Assembly: GCF_016808095.1 (NCBI RefSeq)
Contig: NC_068978.1
Span: 25,121,306 to 25,185,305 of the forward strand
Direction of reading: 5' to 3'
DNA length: 64,000 bases
From: Vigna angularis
Lineage: Eukaryota; Streptophyta; Magnoliopsida; Fabales; Fabaceae
The notes under the pieces are model-generated. The model was not told where the DNA came from, did no database searches, and saw only the letters and a list, made by a program, of their open reading frames with translations. Shown here piece after piece: positions 24,701 to 37,200 of the stretch. The stretch's first letter is position 1. Each line of letters starts with the position of its first letter. Both the position numbers and the translations under genes were made by a program.

Positions 24701-25020
24701 GCCGAAAAATTATTCTAAAATATATTATTTTTGTAATGATAAAATTTAAGGTTTAATTAATTAATCTATTTAAATATGTGATCAATTTTGAATTAATTAA
24801 AATAAAAGCTAAATTTTAAGTTTTGTATTTATAAAAAGGAATTAAAGTTTAGGGGATAAATCAATTTCTTTTTCTAAAACCTAATATAGGCATTATGTTA
24901 TTAGGATTAGTTAATTGTTTGATACAGTTGATAACTCATACAAAGGAACTATGGTTATAAAAGAAGTAAATTTTTGTATTTGTGAAAAAAAAGGTGAAAA
25001 ATAGTAAAGATAATGTGAAA

Positions 25021-26120
25021 GGTTTAATACCTCTTTTGGTTCCTCGAAAGGGGCCAAATGTTCAATTGGGTCCTACGTTTTTTTAGAAGTTCAATGTGGT
25101 CCCAACTTTTGTAAAAAGTGTGCAATTAAGTCCTTTTTGGAAACATCGTTAATTTTTTAACGGGCCAGCTGACAGGGTGGACTGAAGTTTGCTACGTGGC
25201 TGTGTGAGGGTAATACGTGGCTATGTGAGGGTAATACGTGGCTGTGAGAGGGTAAATGTGTGTATATTACTGAGGCTAACAAATCAGAGGTTAGGGTTTG
25301 AGTTGCAGAGAAATTAGTAATTTGGGATTTATCATTGTGGAGGAAGTGTGTTGAAATCTGAAGCGCGAATTAGAAACTGCAAATCTGAAGCGCAAATTGG
25401 AAACCGCAAATCAGGTTAGGGTTTATGTTTGATAATTTTATGAAATGTAGTCGTTGTGGATTGGACTGATATACATGAAATGGTTACTGCTGTTTCTTAC
25501 ACCCCTGACAGCCAGGTATGTTTTTCCTCCTCTATATGCATTCTTGCATCACAATGCTTCATGATTTATACAAATTTTTAATTCATAAATTTAATGATTT
25601 TTCCCTTTCTAACTGTTACAGGATGTTCTAATGGGTACACAGAAAGGGAGCTGTCGAAGTTACACCATAGAAGGTAGTGTTAATGACTTCACTAGTCCAT
25701 TCTTTTCTTTTGTGTGTATATCTCATCCTCAACTATTTTTCAATTTAACAATTTCTGCTATATTATCAATTCTCATTTATATATGTCTACCAGATTACAA
25801 ACGCAAATTGGAAACCACAAACACCAATTTCTCTGCAACTCAAACCCTAACCTCTGATTTGTTAACCTCAGTAATATACACACGTTTACCCTTTCACAGT
25901 CACGTATTACCCTCACACAGCCACGTATTACCCTCACACAGCCACGTAGCAAACTTCAGTCCACCCTGTCAGCTGGCCCGTTAAAAAATTAACGCCGTTT
26001 CCAAAAAGGACTTAATTGCACACTTTTTACAAAAGTTGGAACCACATTGAACTTCTAAAAAAACGTAGGACCCAATTGAACATTTGGCCTCTTTCGAGGG
26101 ACCAAAAGAGGTATTAAACC
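25021..26120. mobile_element. Pack-MULE (1100 bp) with 10 bp TSD
   Basis: The ends are long inverted repeats of about 250-290 bp: GGTTTAATACCTCTTTTGGT on the left, and the same 20 bases on the complement of the right. Identical TAATGTGAAA flanks lie at 25011-25020 and 26121-26130, a duplication length typical of Mutator-like elements. Each terminal repeat contains a minisatellite GGCTGTGTGAGGGTAATACG (25197-25255 and 25890-25950). The centre carries spliced host-gene sequence (25441-25673), the hallmark of a Pack-MULE. No transposase is encoded, so it is non-autonomous. Confidence 0.92.
25441..25673 (+). pseudogene. Captured WD-repeat gene fragment, two exon pieces with intron
   Basis: Exon piece 1 (about 25453-25515) reads VVDWTDIHEMVTAVSYTPDS plus Q. 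It ends at CAG|GTATGT. The intron runs 25516-25621, ending GTTACAG. Exon piece 2 (25622-25673) reads DVLMGTQKGSCRSYTIE and ends at a second donor GAAG|GTAGTG. The pattern hydrophobic-DW-D-x-H/R-(E/D)-M/I-VTA-SY-PD, then G-x-KG-C-R-Y, matches the WD-repeat region of plant WDR44-like proteins. A further 3' splice site, CTACCAG, precedes the right terminal repeat at 25793. Only a fragment is present and no start is assigned. Whether it is transcribed cannot be told. Confidence 0.8.
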
Positions 26121-26314
26121 TAATGTGAAATGGGTATAAAAAAATTTGGATTATAAAATACCATTTTCCTATCCAAATTCAAACTATATTGAATAAGTTA
26201 AACTTTTCCCCTTGAATCGTGATAGAGTTCCCAAACTATGGATACATTTCCTTCTAAATAAGATTACAAAGGATGACACTAAGAAAATGCACACTATTTA
26301 GTAACTTAACTTCC

Positions 26315-27090
26315 TTAAATGCATGCTAAGTCACATGATATTTCCTCCAGAAGATCATGCAAAATAAAGTCTTCAAGCTCCAAACTGACACACTGTGCAT
26401 ACAATTTAGGGTTCACCCACCCATCACGCCTTTCTAGATCACGACTTACATGGTCATCTATGGTTAGCCCAGTTTTGGATCTGAGGCACAAGGACTTGTT
26501 CATATGAATCCACACTTGATGAAGAGTGTGACACCCTTTTGGCATTGGATGAGAAGATGAGAAAGGTATGGAACAGCAGCAGTGACACCTCCCAGAAAGT
26601 TCCAACAATGTCTCATTGATTAGGTCAAACAACACATGGTGATTGCATTGGCCACTGCCACCATAAGTGCAGAAATCAAGGTCATTCTCCATTTCTTCAT
26701 AGAGTAGTGGATCAACTGGGTGGTCACTTGAATGCCATGAAGAAAGGCAGTCTTTACCAGTCAGTCCAGATATCTCAAGTACAAATTTCACGTAGTTAAA
26801 CTCAGCTTTGTCTTTGATGGGGATATGAAAAAAAGTAATGTCATAGTTCAAGTTCCTGCTTTGAATCTCCACTTTTTGAGCATTCTCTATGGTGTCTTGC
26901 ACTTTGAGTGAATCCATGGTAGCCTCTTGTTGCTCAATAATGTTTTCTAGCTCAATGCCAGGTTCTGTAATCAATTTTGAATCCACTGAAATCACGAATG
27001 CAACTCAGTATGCTGCAACTAACACTATTGAAGATTTAACATGCAGATAATGACATATATCATATTAAACTGACCAACATTTTGCAAAAG

Positions 27091-27127
<37 letters not shown>

Positions 27128-29699
27128 GCATTTATATAAAATTGATATATAGTATATAAAATATAATTCAAACTCTTTCTTTTCTATCTTATGGGTTATG
27201 AAAATGTATTTTAACCACAACGCGATTTAAGAGAGAGTAGCATATATTAAGAAACAAAGAATTGAGTGAGATAGGGAAACCTGATTCTTCTATTGCAGTC
27301 ATGTTTTCTTTTATCGGCTCAATCATTTCTTGGTCATCAGAGGTGTCACCACTTTTAAAAAAACTATGTCCAAAATCATCAGTTGCCACACCAGCCTTGC
27401 CATTAATCTCACTGCTGCACTCTGATCCTTGTTCAAAAATATTACTAATCTCTTGATCATTTTCATCCACACTGTCAGGGTGTTTCTGAATCAAATCTTC
27501 TACAGGTGTCTCTGATTGAAGCCGAATTTTTGAATGTAAATTAATGCCAGGCCTCTTTTTCTGATTGAAAATGTTCTCTGAACTCAATGTTCCATCCCCA
27601 GAAGCTACTTTTGGCTTTGGCTCAGTCACAGATGAAATATCAGGGAAGTCGCTATTTTGATAAGGATAGGACAAGGCATTGAGATCAGGCAATGAAAGCA
27701 TCCTTTGTACCAGCATCTTCAATGGTGAATGTCCCTTTTCTGTTCTTAATTTTAGCTGCTTGGATTGGAGGCGAATTTTTTCTGAATTAAAGCCCTTCTC
27801 ATGGGAGCGAAAATAATTGTCTAGTGGTTCTTCAAGAGACAATTTTCTTCGAATGATGTTCCAGTGATGCTTGGCAAATGAACTAGTAACACGATCACTC
27901 TCATTATATTTTCCATGACAATTTTCACCTTCTCTACCATCATTAGAATCTGTCATTTTCTTAAAAACTTCTTTCTTCAAATCATTCGATATCCCATGGC
28001 CTTGAGGAAGTTTGTCAATAATAGCATCCATAGCTACTCGAAGCTTTTCTTTTCTACTTTCTCCTATAACATGCTTTATTTTCTGTTTCAGATTCTTAAA
28101 ATGTTTGATTTCGGTGACACTTTGATCCTGAGGTGAAGAACTAGTAACATCTCTTGTAATCATTGCTTCATTTACATTGAAACATTGAGACAAGGACCTT
28201 AGGTAAAACTTTTTTGAGGATTCAAATTGACCTGACTTTGGTGTTTTGCTTTCAAAACATAATTTTCCTTTCCCTTCCGGTGAAAAAGCGTTCCCTGCAG
28301 CCCCAAAGCTTTCTCTCTTTGATGAGGGGTCAGGTAGAGGAAATGACACAGACCTAGTTAACTTCGTTTTTGTGGCATACACATGTTGTTTATGAAGGTG
28401 ATAGACCAAAGGAGAGACAGGATCTTGCACAAATGTTGTTAACAAGTTGTCGTTCATGCTTATTGCAGAAGTAGGACAGGTTGAACTTCTATGATGTCTG
28501 CTCCTCTTTTTTGACATCTCTTTCCATACAATTAACTTTCTTCTTAGAGAGTCTTTTACCACTGAAGAACATGGTGTCATCCTTTTCTCAACCTGCAAGC
28601 TTCAAATTAGATACAACATTTTATTTATTGTTAAATATGAATTGATAAATATATCTTTTAATTTGCAATCTATGTTTACTCTTTCAATCGTCATAAATAT
28701 ATCATCGATAAGCAATATTTAAAATTTTTTCTTCTTTTAATTCAACATATTAATGTTAAGAGTGACATGGAACAAGGAGAAAAGAAATAACTAGAAGGGG
28801 AGAACTTACACTTGAGTTTCTTGTTACATGGTTGAGTCCCTTCTTTCTATCAGCTGAGAATATAGGTGCATTGCTTGCATGAGATTAGGAGCTAATTCTT
28901 TAAATTTTAGAAGGCAATAACATCTTTGAGACATATTTAATCCTTAGATAATGCATAAAATTTGCTAAATAATGTTAAAACTAAAGTTCATTTAATTTAT
29001 TCCTTAAAAAATAGGAAAAAAGGTCATTCTAGTATAAAAATATTTAGATTTAATATCCTAAATAATTTATATAAAATGAGCTTAACATACCATGCATAGA
29101 AAATAGAAAATATCTTTAAGACAAACAAATTGATTTCAATTACTTTTGAATGGGAATTTGTGATAATGTAAGAATTCATTCGATATTTTCTGATGTTTTA
29201 ATATATCCTAAACGATTTATACAATGAGCTTAACATGGCAGAAAAAGAAAACATTGATCAGATTTTTTAGACAAACAGTTGATTTTAACTAAATATAAAT
29301 GGGGATTTTCAATAATGTAAGAATTCCTTTCATATTTTCTAAAGCTTTTGATCAAAACTACAAGAAAACTTATTTTGCTCAACAAATTTCATTTATGAAT
29401 TTGTCAAGTATAAGCCATTGTTCTCCTAACAATTGCCTACAACACTAAAATTCAGGCCATCTTTTACTTCAACCATTGATGATAAACAAAAAGATAAAGA
29501 AGAAAACTTGTACAAAGACGAGGAAAATGCACTAACCAGAATAATTTCTTTCATCACCACCCCTCTTGTATGTAAGTCTGTCAAAGAAATGACTCAATAG
29601 GGGATGATACTTAATAACATGAAATAGGGACTTTTTGCATTCTGGGTTTTGATTGACCCATAACGATTCAGAATCTTTATCTTTCATCTTCCTTCCCAT
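26315..29699 (-). CDS. DUF4378-domain protein, TRM-like
   Basis: Minus-strand exons 29699-29537, 28853-28810, 28592-27281 and 26985-26315, with GTTAGT, GTAAGT and GTTTCC donors, all in phase: 2190 nt, 729 aa. The start MGRKMKDKDSESLWVNQNPE is the first ATG of exon 1. The middle (about 70-506) is Ser/Lys-rich and probably disordered, with a short motif MLSLPDLNALSYP. The C-terminal exon carries the DUF4378 domain: FNYVKFVLEISGLTG, DHPVDPLLYEEME, VLFDLINETLLEL and the closing acidic helix LELEDFILHDLLEEISCDL. DUF4378 occurs in TRM/LONGIFOLIA-like proteins, several of which bind the TON1-TRM-PP2A microtubule complex. That role is inferred for this member. Confidence 0.85.
27093..27125. repeat. 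(AT)n microsatellite in an intron of the DUF4378 gene
   Basis: An uninterrupted AT dinucleotide run lies in the last intron of the DUF4378 gene (26986-27280). Confidence 0.9.
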
Positions 29700-30480
29700 G
29701 GCTGGAAAAATTCACCTTTTAAACAAGCTTGATTTAGAAATAATATGCATTTTGTTGTAACAAGCTTGTCAAACCTGAAACAAGTTTAATAAAATATCAA
29801 ACGCATGTGCATGAGGAATTTTGTAAGTAGCAATTATCCAATCAGCTTATAAATCTTCTTAATTATCTCGTGGTTTTCAATAAAGAAATTGATTTGTAAG
29901 TTTTTTTGCAAGATTCACAAAAACATGTTACGAAAAACATGAACAATTGTTCAAAATCAAAAAGACGGTTAAGAGGTAAAATATGCCAAGAAAATTACCG
30001 AAGGCTTCAAAATTAGAATATTCTTGGTGAACAAGAGAAGAAGAAAAGATTCAAGAATGGTTGTAAATATATCTATCTTTTCATAAAAATTTAACACCAA
30101 GAAAAGATTTATGTGCAAAAGAAGTTCTTTCTCAAATCTTGTCAACGATGGGGATGTGACTAAACGAAGAATATTTCCTTTCCACTTTTCTAGGATTCCT
30201 TATGGCTGACAAAATGCTACAATATTAAAAAAAATAAATTTAAAATAAATTATGTTTTTTATTCCATATTAAAAAATAGGAAATAATTGTTACACGAGTT
30301 TGCTTCTTTGTGTTAATTTCAATATTAATATATATGAGTTAAATATACTTTTTTTTCTCACATAATTAACTAAAATTGTATTTCATCCTTAAATCAAATT
30401 ATGTACAAATTTTGCTTTTACCTTTTATAAAACAGTAGTCCTTGATAGTAAACAACGTCAAAGTTTTTCATTTATTTGAT
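29700..30480. other. Upstream region of the DUF4378 gene
   Basis: Presumed 5' leader and promoter of the minus-strand DUF4378 gene. On the minus strand a good 3' splice site (TTTCAG|GTTTGAC, near 29775) could close a leader intron. The remainder is AT-rich with no gene or element recognised. Confidence 0.35.
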
Positions 30481-30589
30481 AAATGATGTTTTATTCTGAT
30501 TCCAATAAAATATTCACGTATATAATTGGATTTTATCTTTTCTTGCAATTACATGTCCGATTGTATATGATTAGATTAAACATACACAT

Positions 30590-30850
30590 AACTTTAGTGA
30601 TGGTGGACCTAGAGGTGATGGTTATAGGAGAGGCCTTGGAAGTGGTGAGGTTAGTGGAGGTTAGGCCCGGAAATGATGAACTTAGTTGTGATGGACCAAG
30701 ACTTGGAGCTTATGATGGCGGGATCAGAGGTGACAAACTTGATTATGGTGGACTTAGAGGTAGGGGTGATTGTAGAGAGCCTACAAGTGATGAGCTTAGT
30801 GGTCATGTACTTTGAGGTGGTGGTTATGAGACAATCCTGGCAATGGTTAA
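30590..30850 (+). pseudogene. Degenerate Gly-rich repeat, GGTGATGG-type units
   Basis: An irregular repeat of GATGGTGGACCTAGAGGTGA-like units encodes Gly/Asp/Arg-rich text in shifting frames, for example YDGGIRG, LDYGGLRGRGD and SDELSGH in one frame. The base composition is strikingly more G-rich than the surroundings. It looks like the wreck of a glycine-rich repeat gene or a decayed minisatellite. No start, splice sites or family can be assigned. Confidence 0.3.
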
Positions 30851-30949
30851 AACCTTCACATGATTAACCATTTTGAATTTCACCATCCATCTTATGTGAT
30901 CATAAATGAATCAAGACCTAAAGAAAATATGAAGAAATAAAAATAGTAG

Positions 30950-31652
30950 AATAGGTTTTATGGCTTGTATTTTGGTATTTAGTAGTATAGGTTTTTTATA
31001 GGCTTATATTTTGACTTTCTAGTTTCTTTCTTATAGTATGGTTATAGAGAAACTTATAAATCCGTATTTTCTTTAAAGTGTAAGCAATGTGGAACTTCAT
31101 ATAGTTCGGATTTAAAAAAAGAAAAATAAATAAGTCTTTCTCCTTTAGTTGCTCGTAATACAAGTTATTTCTTGTATAATTTTAGTTTTGATCTTTAGAC
31201 TAGTTAGGTAGCTTATATACCTTTAGAATGATGTAGAATAAAGATATGTGGGACCTAAAAAGGCTTTGAATGCTATTATCCAAACTTTTAGGTCTCCAAG
31301 TCCCACAATTCTTAGTTTACTCAACCTACTTCCTCTCCTACAACTATATGCAACCTAAGGTCTCCTTTGTAACACACACCTTTCATTGAATGAAATTAAG
31401 AGTTATTTGCATTAAATTACATTTTTTCTTTGAGATAGAATCTATCTCTTAGTCTGATTTTGAGTTTTATCTTGTGAAGAACAAGTGATGATACTCCTTG
31501 GCACTTTTCTTAGATCGTTCCAAGTGGCGTGGCTTAATTCTCCTAAGTTTCCTTTCATTTCTCTCTTTCATTTTAGTCTTTTAATTCCATTTCTAATTGT
31601 TCTTGTTTAGTTCTTAGTTTTCTTTTCTATCTACACATGCTATTCCATATCA
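30950..31652 (+). repeat. Ty1/copia 5' LTR
   Basis: An LTR-like block contains the transcript-end region CACACACCTTTCATTGAATG near 31375. It ends in CCATATCA two bases before a primer-site-like TGGTATCTAGGGCC (31655-31668). The start is not certain. The element is truncated shortly after, where another LTR begins. Confidence 0.6.
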
Positions 31653-31654
31653 TA

Positions 31655-31668
31655 TGGTATCTAGGGCC
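31655..31668 (+). other. Degenerate tRNA-iMet primer binding site
   Basis: TGGTATCTAGGGCC resembles TGGTATCAGAGC and directly follows the LTR terminus, supporting plus-strand orientation of this copia element. Confidence 0.6.
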
Positions 31669-31937
31669 TTAGGTTTGATCTTTGTAGGAATGCATGCTAG
31701 GTAGAAAATGTTTTTCTTCTCTTCCTTTAGTGCCCAGTGCTAGTAGCCAACGCCTAGTGTGCGTGTCTTTCCTTTTCTTGCTTGATCATGCGTTTTTTGA
31801 GTTTTTGTTAAGAGTTGCTTTTCCAAGCTGTGTTGATTTGTAAGGAACACTTTCCAGTGCTTTAATCCCCCTCATTTCACTCCTTCAAAGTGATCATGTG
31901 GTGTTAATTCAGTCAATACAACCACATTTTGCATTAT

Positions 31938-32905
31938 TGTTTCTGTTGGATGATTTCAGCAAGTGTATCGAATCGCTTCAAATAATAACCCATGGTAAGA
32001 CCAGGTATCGTTTTCCCAAGAGACTCGTCATACTAGAGAATTATGCGATTAACAACTCATCTAGACTCAATACAAGAACATTCATTTACAAGTATGTGCA
32101 ACAAGATAAATTCACAAATATACAATGGTTGGACTTTGGTCATTAAAGGCACTTAGATATGGACAAGACTAGAAATGGTATGAAATGACATTGCTAAGGT
32201 TAGGTTTCACCTATTTCACTCTTGTGCTTACCCAATTTCATCTCCTCTCCATCAATTTACTAAAATCAATCCACAAAAACATTCTAGCCTTAATCCCTTA
32301 GGTGGAAGAGCTTAGGTTTTCCCTATTAAACTCCAATCCCTTGGAAAATCTAATAAGCAAACCCGCATTAAAGAGCCAGGATCTTAAGACGACATGTGAA
32401 TCATCTTCCATCCCTAGAATCAATGACCACAAGGACTCTTGTTTCAGTTCAAGGTTCCATCTTTCGTCCCCATAATCCATGAAACTCCAAATTCAAGTCA
32501 TGAACATTCCTATTACATGCAAGCTTTAAGATTAGAAACAATAATACTAGCAATTGATAGAAAAGGCATATATATAATCAAATCAATCATCCATTACATA
32601 AGAATTCATAGGCTACAACAATCCCTAACAAGATGAATCTGGTTCTGCACTTCCATGGAGAACCCTAAAGCTTATAAAATGGAAGATGGAAGAAGAAGGA
32701 GACCCAAAGGGAGAGAAGGAGATGTTCCCACAAGCTCCTCTCTCTTTTTACCAATAACATCTGAGCCAACTATATAAGGGATCAACACCACTCTTTACCC
32801 AAAACCTTAAGGCAATTGGTTAATGGGTCTTTCACCTTTATATACTATTCTACTTTCTCATTTGTATCCAATGTGGGACTTAGACTCACACTTGGATTCC
32901 TAACA
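31938..32905 (-). repeat. Gypsy solo LTR candidate (minus orientation)
   Basis: On the minus strand it starts TGTTAGGAATCC, carries AAGTCCCACATTGG and the gypsy LTR block GGGAAAACGATACCTGG near 32010, and ends around ATCCAACAGAAAC. ATTATTG borders both ends, so the target duplication is ATTAT or TTATT with one base ambiguous. No internal coding sequence adjoins. It interrupts the copia element whose primer site is at 31655. Confidence 0.5.
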
Positions 32906-34277
32906 TTATTGAGTCTTTATTCATTGTTTAGCATTTGATTTGAGTCATATGTGATTCCTTCCTTTAGGAGTTTTCTAGAAAATTTTCTTGAATTGCACTT
33001 GCTGGAGTCACTTACATCATTGATTGTTGAATGCTGAATTGAGATGGATCCAATTAGGATTTAAGTGTGTATACTTTGCTTGTCATATTCTGCACTAGTA
33101 GAAGTACTCCTCAAACAAAAAAATTCACTTTGATCAAACACACATACACATCTTTACTTGTCTTGGGGAATTTTGGAAAAAAAAATTGTTGCATCTTTCA
33201 ACGACATCAAAAGTTCACGTAAAATGCTTGATGATTTCTTATGGTCGAGACTGCCTTGTAGTCTGATGTGTGTTTGACATATTGGTTTGAAGCAAACAAA
33301 ATTATTTCCACTCATTTTTAGATCTTGTTCTTTATGTAAGCATTTAGGTTTTGGTGTAATTGTCTCTTGTTGGTGTGTATTCCTTCGCTGCAATTTTTAT
33401 CAGCTGTTCCTTTATCTTGATTCCTGCATCTTCCTTGTTGTTTTTTTCTTTTAGTACTCTATAGTTTAGTGCTACTTTTCTATTCAAGCTTTTTCCGCTT
33501 TACTAGATTCCTTTTACATCATTATCTAGTAGTTTTTAATTGATTTTTGGCCTCTTGAAGTGTATGTCTCTTGGATTGAATCCTTATATGTGATTAGGTT
33601 TATTGTATATCCTTTCACTTGTTCTTTTTTCACTGATTTAGTATTAAGAAATCTGACTTTTCGAAAAACAATTTTATCTTGAGTGAAGATTCAAATGGGT
33701 TGGAGTGATCCTTCCCTTCCTTTGGACCAAAACCGTGAGCATTAAATTGGACATGACAAAAGCCTAAGAGCAAATTGATCTTCTCAACCATAAAATAATG
33801 AAGAACGAGTTTAAGACGAAAGGAAAGAAAAAAAATGAATATTAAGAGAACAAACATTTTATTCATGACCATAAGACCTGAGGAAAACATTCTAAATAAG
33901 TTTAGAGCTTCAAAAATTAATTGCAATAAATATTAATTATTTCTTTGCATGACTTTTAGTGTTATTGTGGTGCATAAAATTAATTGTCCTTTATATATGT
34001 TATATCTAATGTGGGGGTATATATATTAAATATTAGTGTTTGCGGTTATATATTAATGAATTGAAATTGGGTTGGTTTCGTTTGGGTATGTTAAGAGGTT
34101 CTGTTTCGAATCTTGTGCATATCTTCCTTCCTTGTTTTTCTTAATTTAATATGGAAAATTCATAATAGATACAATTTATAATACTTCATTTATAGCGTAC
34201 TACACGCATCATTCTATATGTGGAAGTCCGGAGATTGTGCTTGTCAAATTTATACACAAATCTTATTGAACAATTTG
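32906..34277. other. Spacer between the LTRs and the P450 gene
   Basis: No gene is recognised. Frames at 33154-33393 and 33630-33926 are isolated and show no family pattern. The right part would be the 3' UTR and downstream region of the minus-strand P450 gene. Confidence 0.35.
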
Positions 34278-37200
34278 TCATTTTCTAATGGGAATTGTCT
34301 TCAGAGGCTTGACTTTATGTAAAGTAATGCTGAATTTTTCAGTCATGTCCATGTCCTGTGGTTTTTCCCCATCTTCTAGCTTCCAATCAAAATGGTACAG
34401 AAGTGAAGCCAACATGGTATGAACAATTCTATTAGCCAGTGCAACACCAGGGCACATTCTTCTACCAGACCCAAAAGGAATGAAACCATGATCTTCTCCT
34501 TTGAAATCTTCGTTCCCTAAAAATCTTTCAGGTACAAATGAATTTGGGTCTGTCCAAATGCTTGAATCTCGCCCCGTGCTCCATACATTAACAAGAACTT
34601 GTGCATCTTTGGGAACCTGAAAGCCACATATATCTACTTCAGCTACTGATTTGTGAATTAATATTGGGGCTGTTGGGTGCAATCTAAGCGTTTCCTTCAC
34701 GACGGCTTGTAGGTAAGTGAGCTTAGATATAGTTGAATCTTCAGGTTCAAACCCACTTTCACTAAAAACTTTTTCAAGTTCCCTTTTTGTTTTTGATAGT
34801 TTTTCAGGATTGTGCAGCAACTCTGCCATAACCCACTCTATTGTGGCGGATGTGGTGTCTAATCCAGCCACGAATAAGTCCTGCCACAAAATTTATGTTA
34901 TAATAACAAAGAGAAAATTTAATACTTTGACACAATTGCATTAATGTGATATTTCAGTTTAGGAAAAAAAAATAGGTAGAAAAAAAATGATGAGAAGAAA
35001 AATAAAAATTAATGAAACATTGGTAAAAGATATTTTGAAAGTTGTAAATTTGATAAAAAGATAATAATACATAAAACGAGAAGAGAGATGATTAAATATA
35101 TGAAAAACAGTTCGTTCTATTATTTTTTAAAATTATTTATTTGCTAAATTCGTAATGTTAATTCTTAAATTTTACATCTTCCCCTTCTACCTACCAAATA
35201 GTTTTAGGTAATATCCTAGTGAATGCATGCATTTCAAACCATAGAACAACATGAAAACGAAAAGGGAAGCCCAAAGGAAATCCCCTTTCATATATTATTT
35301 TTTTCCTTGACTTTGTATTAGACGAAAATATTGTAATACTTATTGTTTGATGTGAACCTGTGCCACGGAAACTAATTCTTTTTTTTTTTACCTATACGTG
35401 TGTCAATCTTTGTTGGATAAATTTAATAAAATGATGTAATTTTGATTGAGTTTATAAAAGTGGGTACATTTTGAAGAGAAATACGATAAGAAGATAAATC
35501 ATATTTCGTGAAATCGTAACTACAAGCACGCCTTCTAATTTTTCTAACTTTTTTTTAATAAATTGTACACTAAACATGTTTTTAATTTTTTAATGAATTT
35601 TTTTAGGAAATCATTTGAAATTCTATTTAGGAGCACATTTTCACTTTTTTTTTTTAAGATTTTGTTCTCTTTTTTCTTTTTTTTTTGGTTCGTCCACACT
35701 TTTTTGGAAAAACAATTAAATGGATGAACACAAGTATATATTTTTTTTAATGAAAATGGTGTAACTTTACACTAATTTTATCAAATAGGTTGATTCTAAA
35801 TATGAATTTTTACACGGAACATGTGTCCTGAGCACACAATTTCATATTAAATACATAGAAATTTTGTATACATAAGCCAAATTTAAATTTCAAAATATGA
35901 TACAAAGAAGTCTAGGAGATTGAAAATGACCTCAATTGTTTTAATTAAGTTTGAAAACACTGAAGTCATCTTATAGATGATGACATTGAAATTTAAAAAA
36001 AAATTGTGTAAGGAGTGAACAACTTCAACTTAAAACCAAATCATTGAAATTGTATTGTAAAGGACAAGTTTTATTTGTTTCTAATTAGAAGTCCTGCATT
36101 GTGTGTGCGACTTTAGCTCAAAGCACTCTATTTAAATTGTGTTTGTAAAGGATGAGTTTTAATTATTTTTTTTTTAAAATTAGAAGTCATGCATGCATGA
36201 TGTTCATGACTTTAGCTCAAAACCATTGGATTGACTCTTATCGAATATGTAAGCATGATGATGTTCATCAAATCTATAAGTATGGTGAAGCACCTGACAA
36301 CCATGACAACAAGGGAATCGATAGGACGAATGTTGTAAGAGAGGTAAACGGTGGGGAGAGAGTTGTCAAAGTCGTTAAAATATATGTAGGGAAGAGGCAT
36401 GACGAGGTTTTGCCCCACATCAAGGATGAAGGGGTTATGAATGGAATTGGCCTTGCACAATTGGTTGGAGAATTCAAGGCCATCATAAAGATAAATGAGA
36501 GGGTGTCAAAGGGGCGTATCTTGTAGTTTGTAGAGATGAACTTGCGAATGTAATCGATGTAGGTACAATATAAGAGAGTGTTCAGGCAGGATCAATACAT
36601 TTATACGGTTGGATATAAACAAAGTCTCACATCAGATAAAACAAGAGATGGACATGAGTTTATATACATATAAGTTACACATAAGAGACCTTTTGGAATA
36701 GTATCAAAAGTAAATTCGTAAGAGCTTAGTCCAAAACGGACAATATATTATCTAGAGATCTATGTGTATGTGTGTGTCGAATCTTCTTACAAAAAATGGT
36801 ATCAGGTTGAGGGGAAGATTGTTGGTGTTCAATCTCTACTAATTTTGTATATCATATTTTGAAATTCAAATTCGTCTTGTATATATACAACTTCTTTGTT
36901 TTTAATACGTTCCCAACACACTCTTAGATGATATTTTTTTAAAATTTGTCGAATTTGGTAAAATTGCATTATTTCATAAAAGAAAAAAAAAACTCGTGAT
37001 TAGCCACTTCCTCAGTGGGATACTCACAACCCACACAAATATCTTCTAACATGTAAAGTTAGTCTTTGGATTTGAAACGTGGATATGATCTTCCCATTAC
37101 CAAAACTCACTTAAAAGAGAGTTTTGGGGATTGAGATTTTTGTTTTGACCTCCACTGTAGAAGTTTTCTGAAAGGGAGTTTTTTCATTAATAGATTAGAG

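Noticed and set aside
25631..25984. 117-codon plus-strand frame as an independent gene
   Set aside because: It reads from captured exon 2 through an intron donor into the terminal repeat. Its SHSHVLPSHSHVLPSHSHV tail is the minisatellite.
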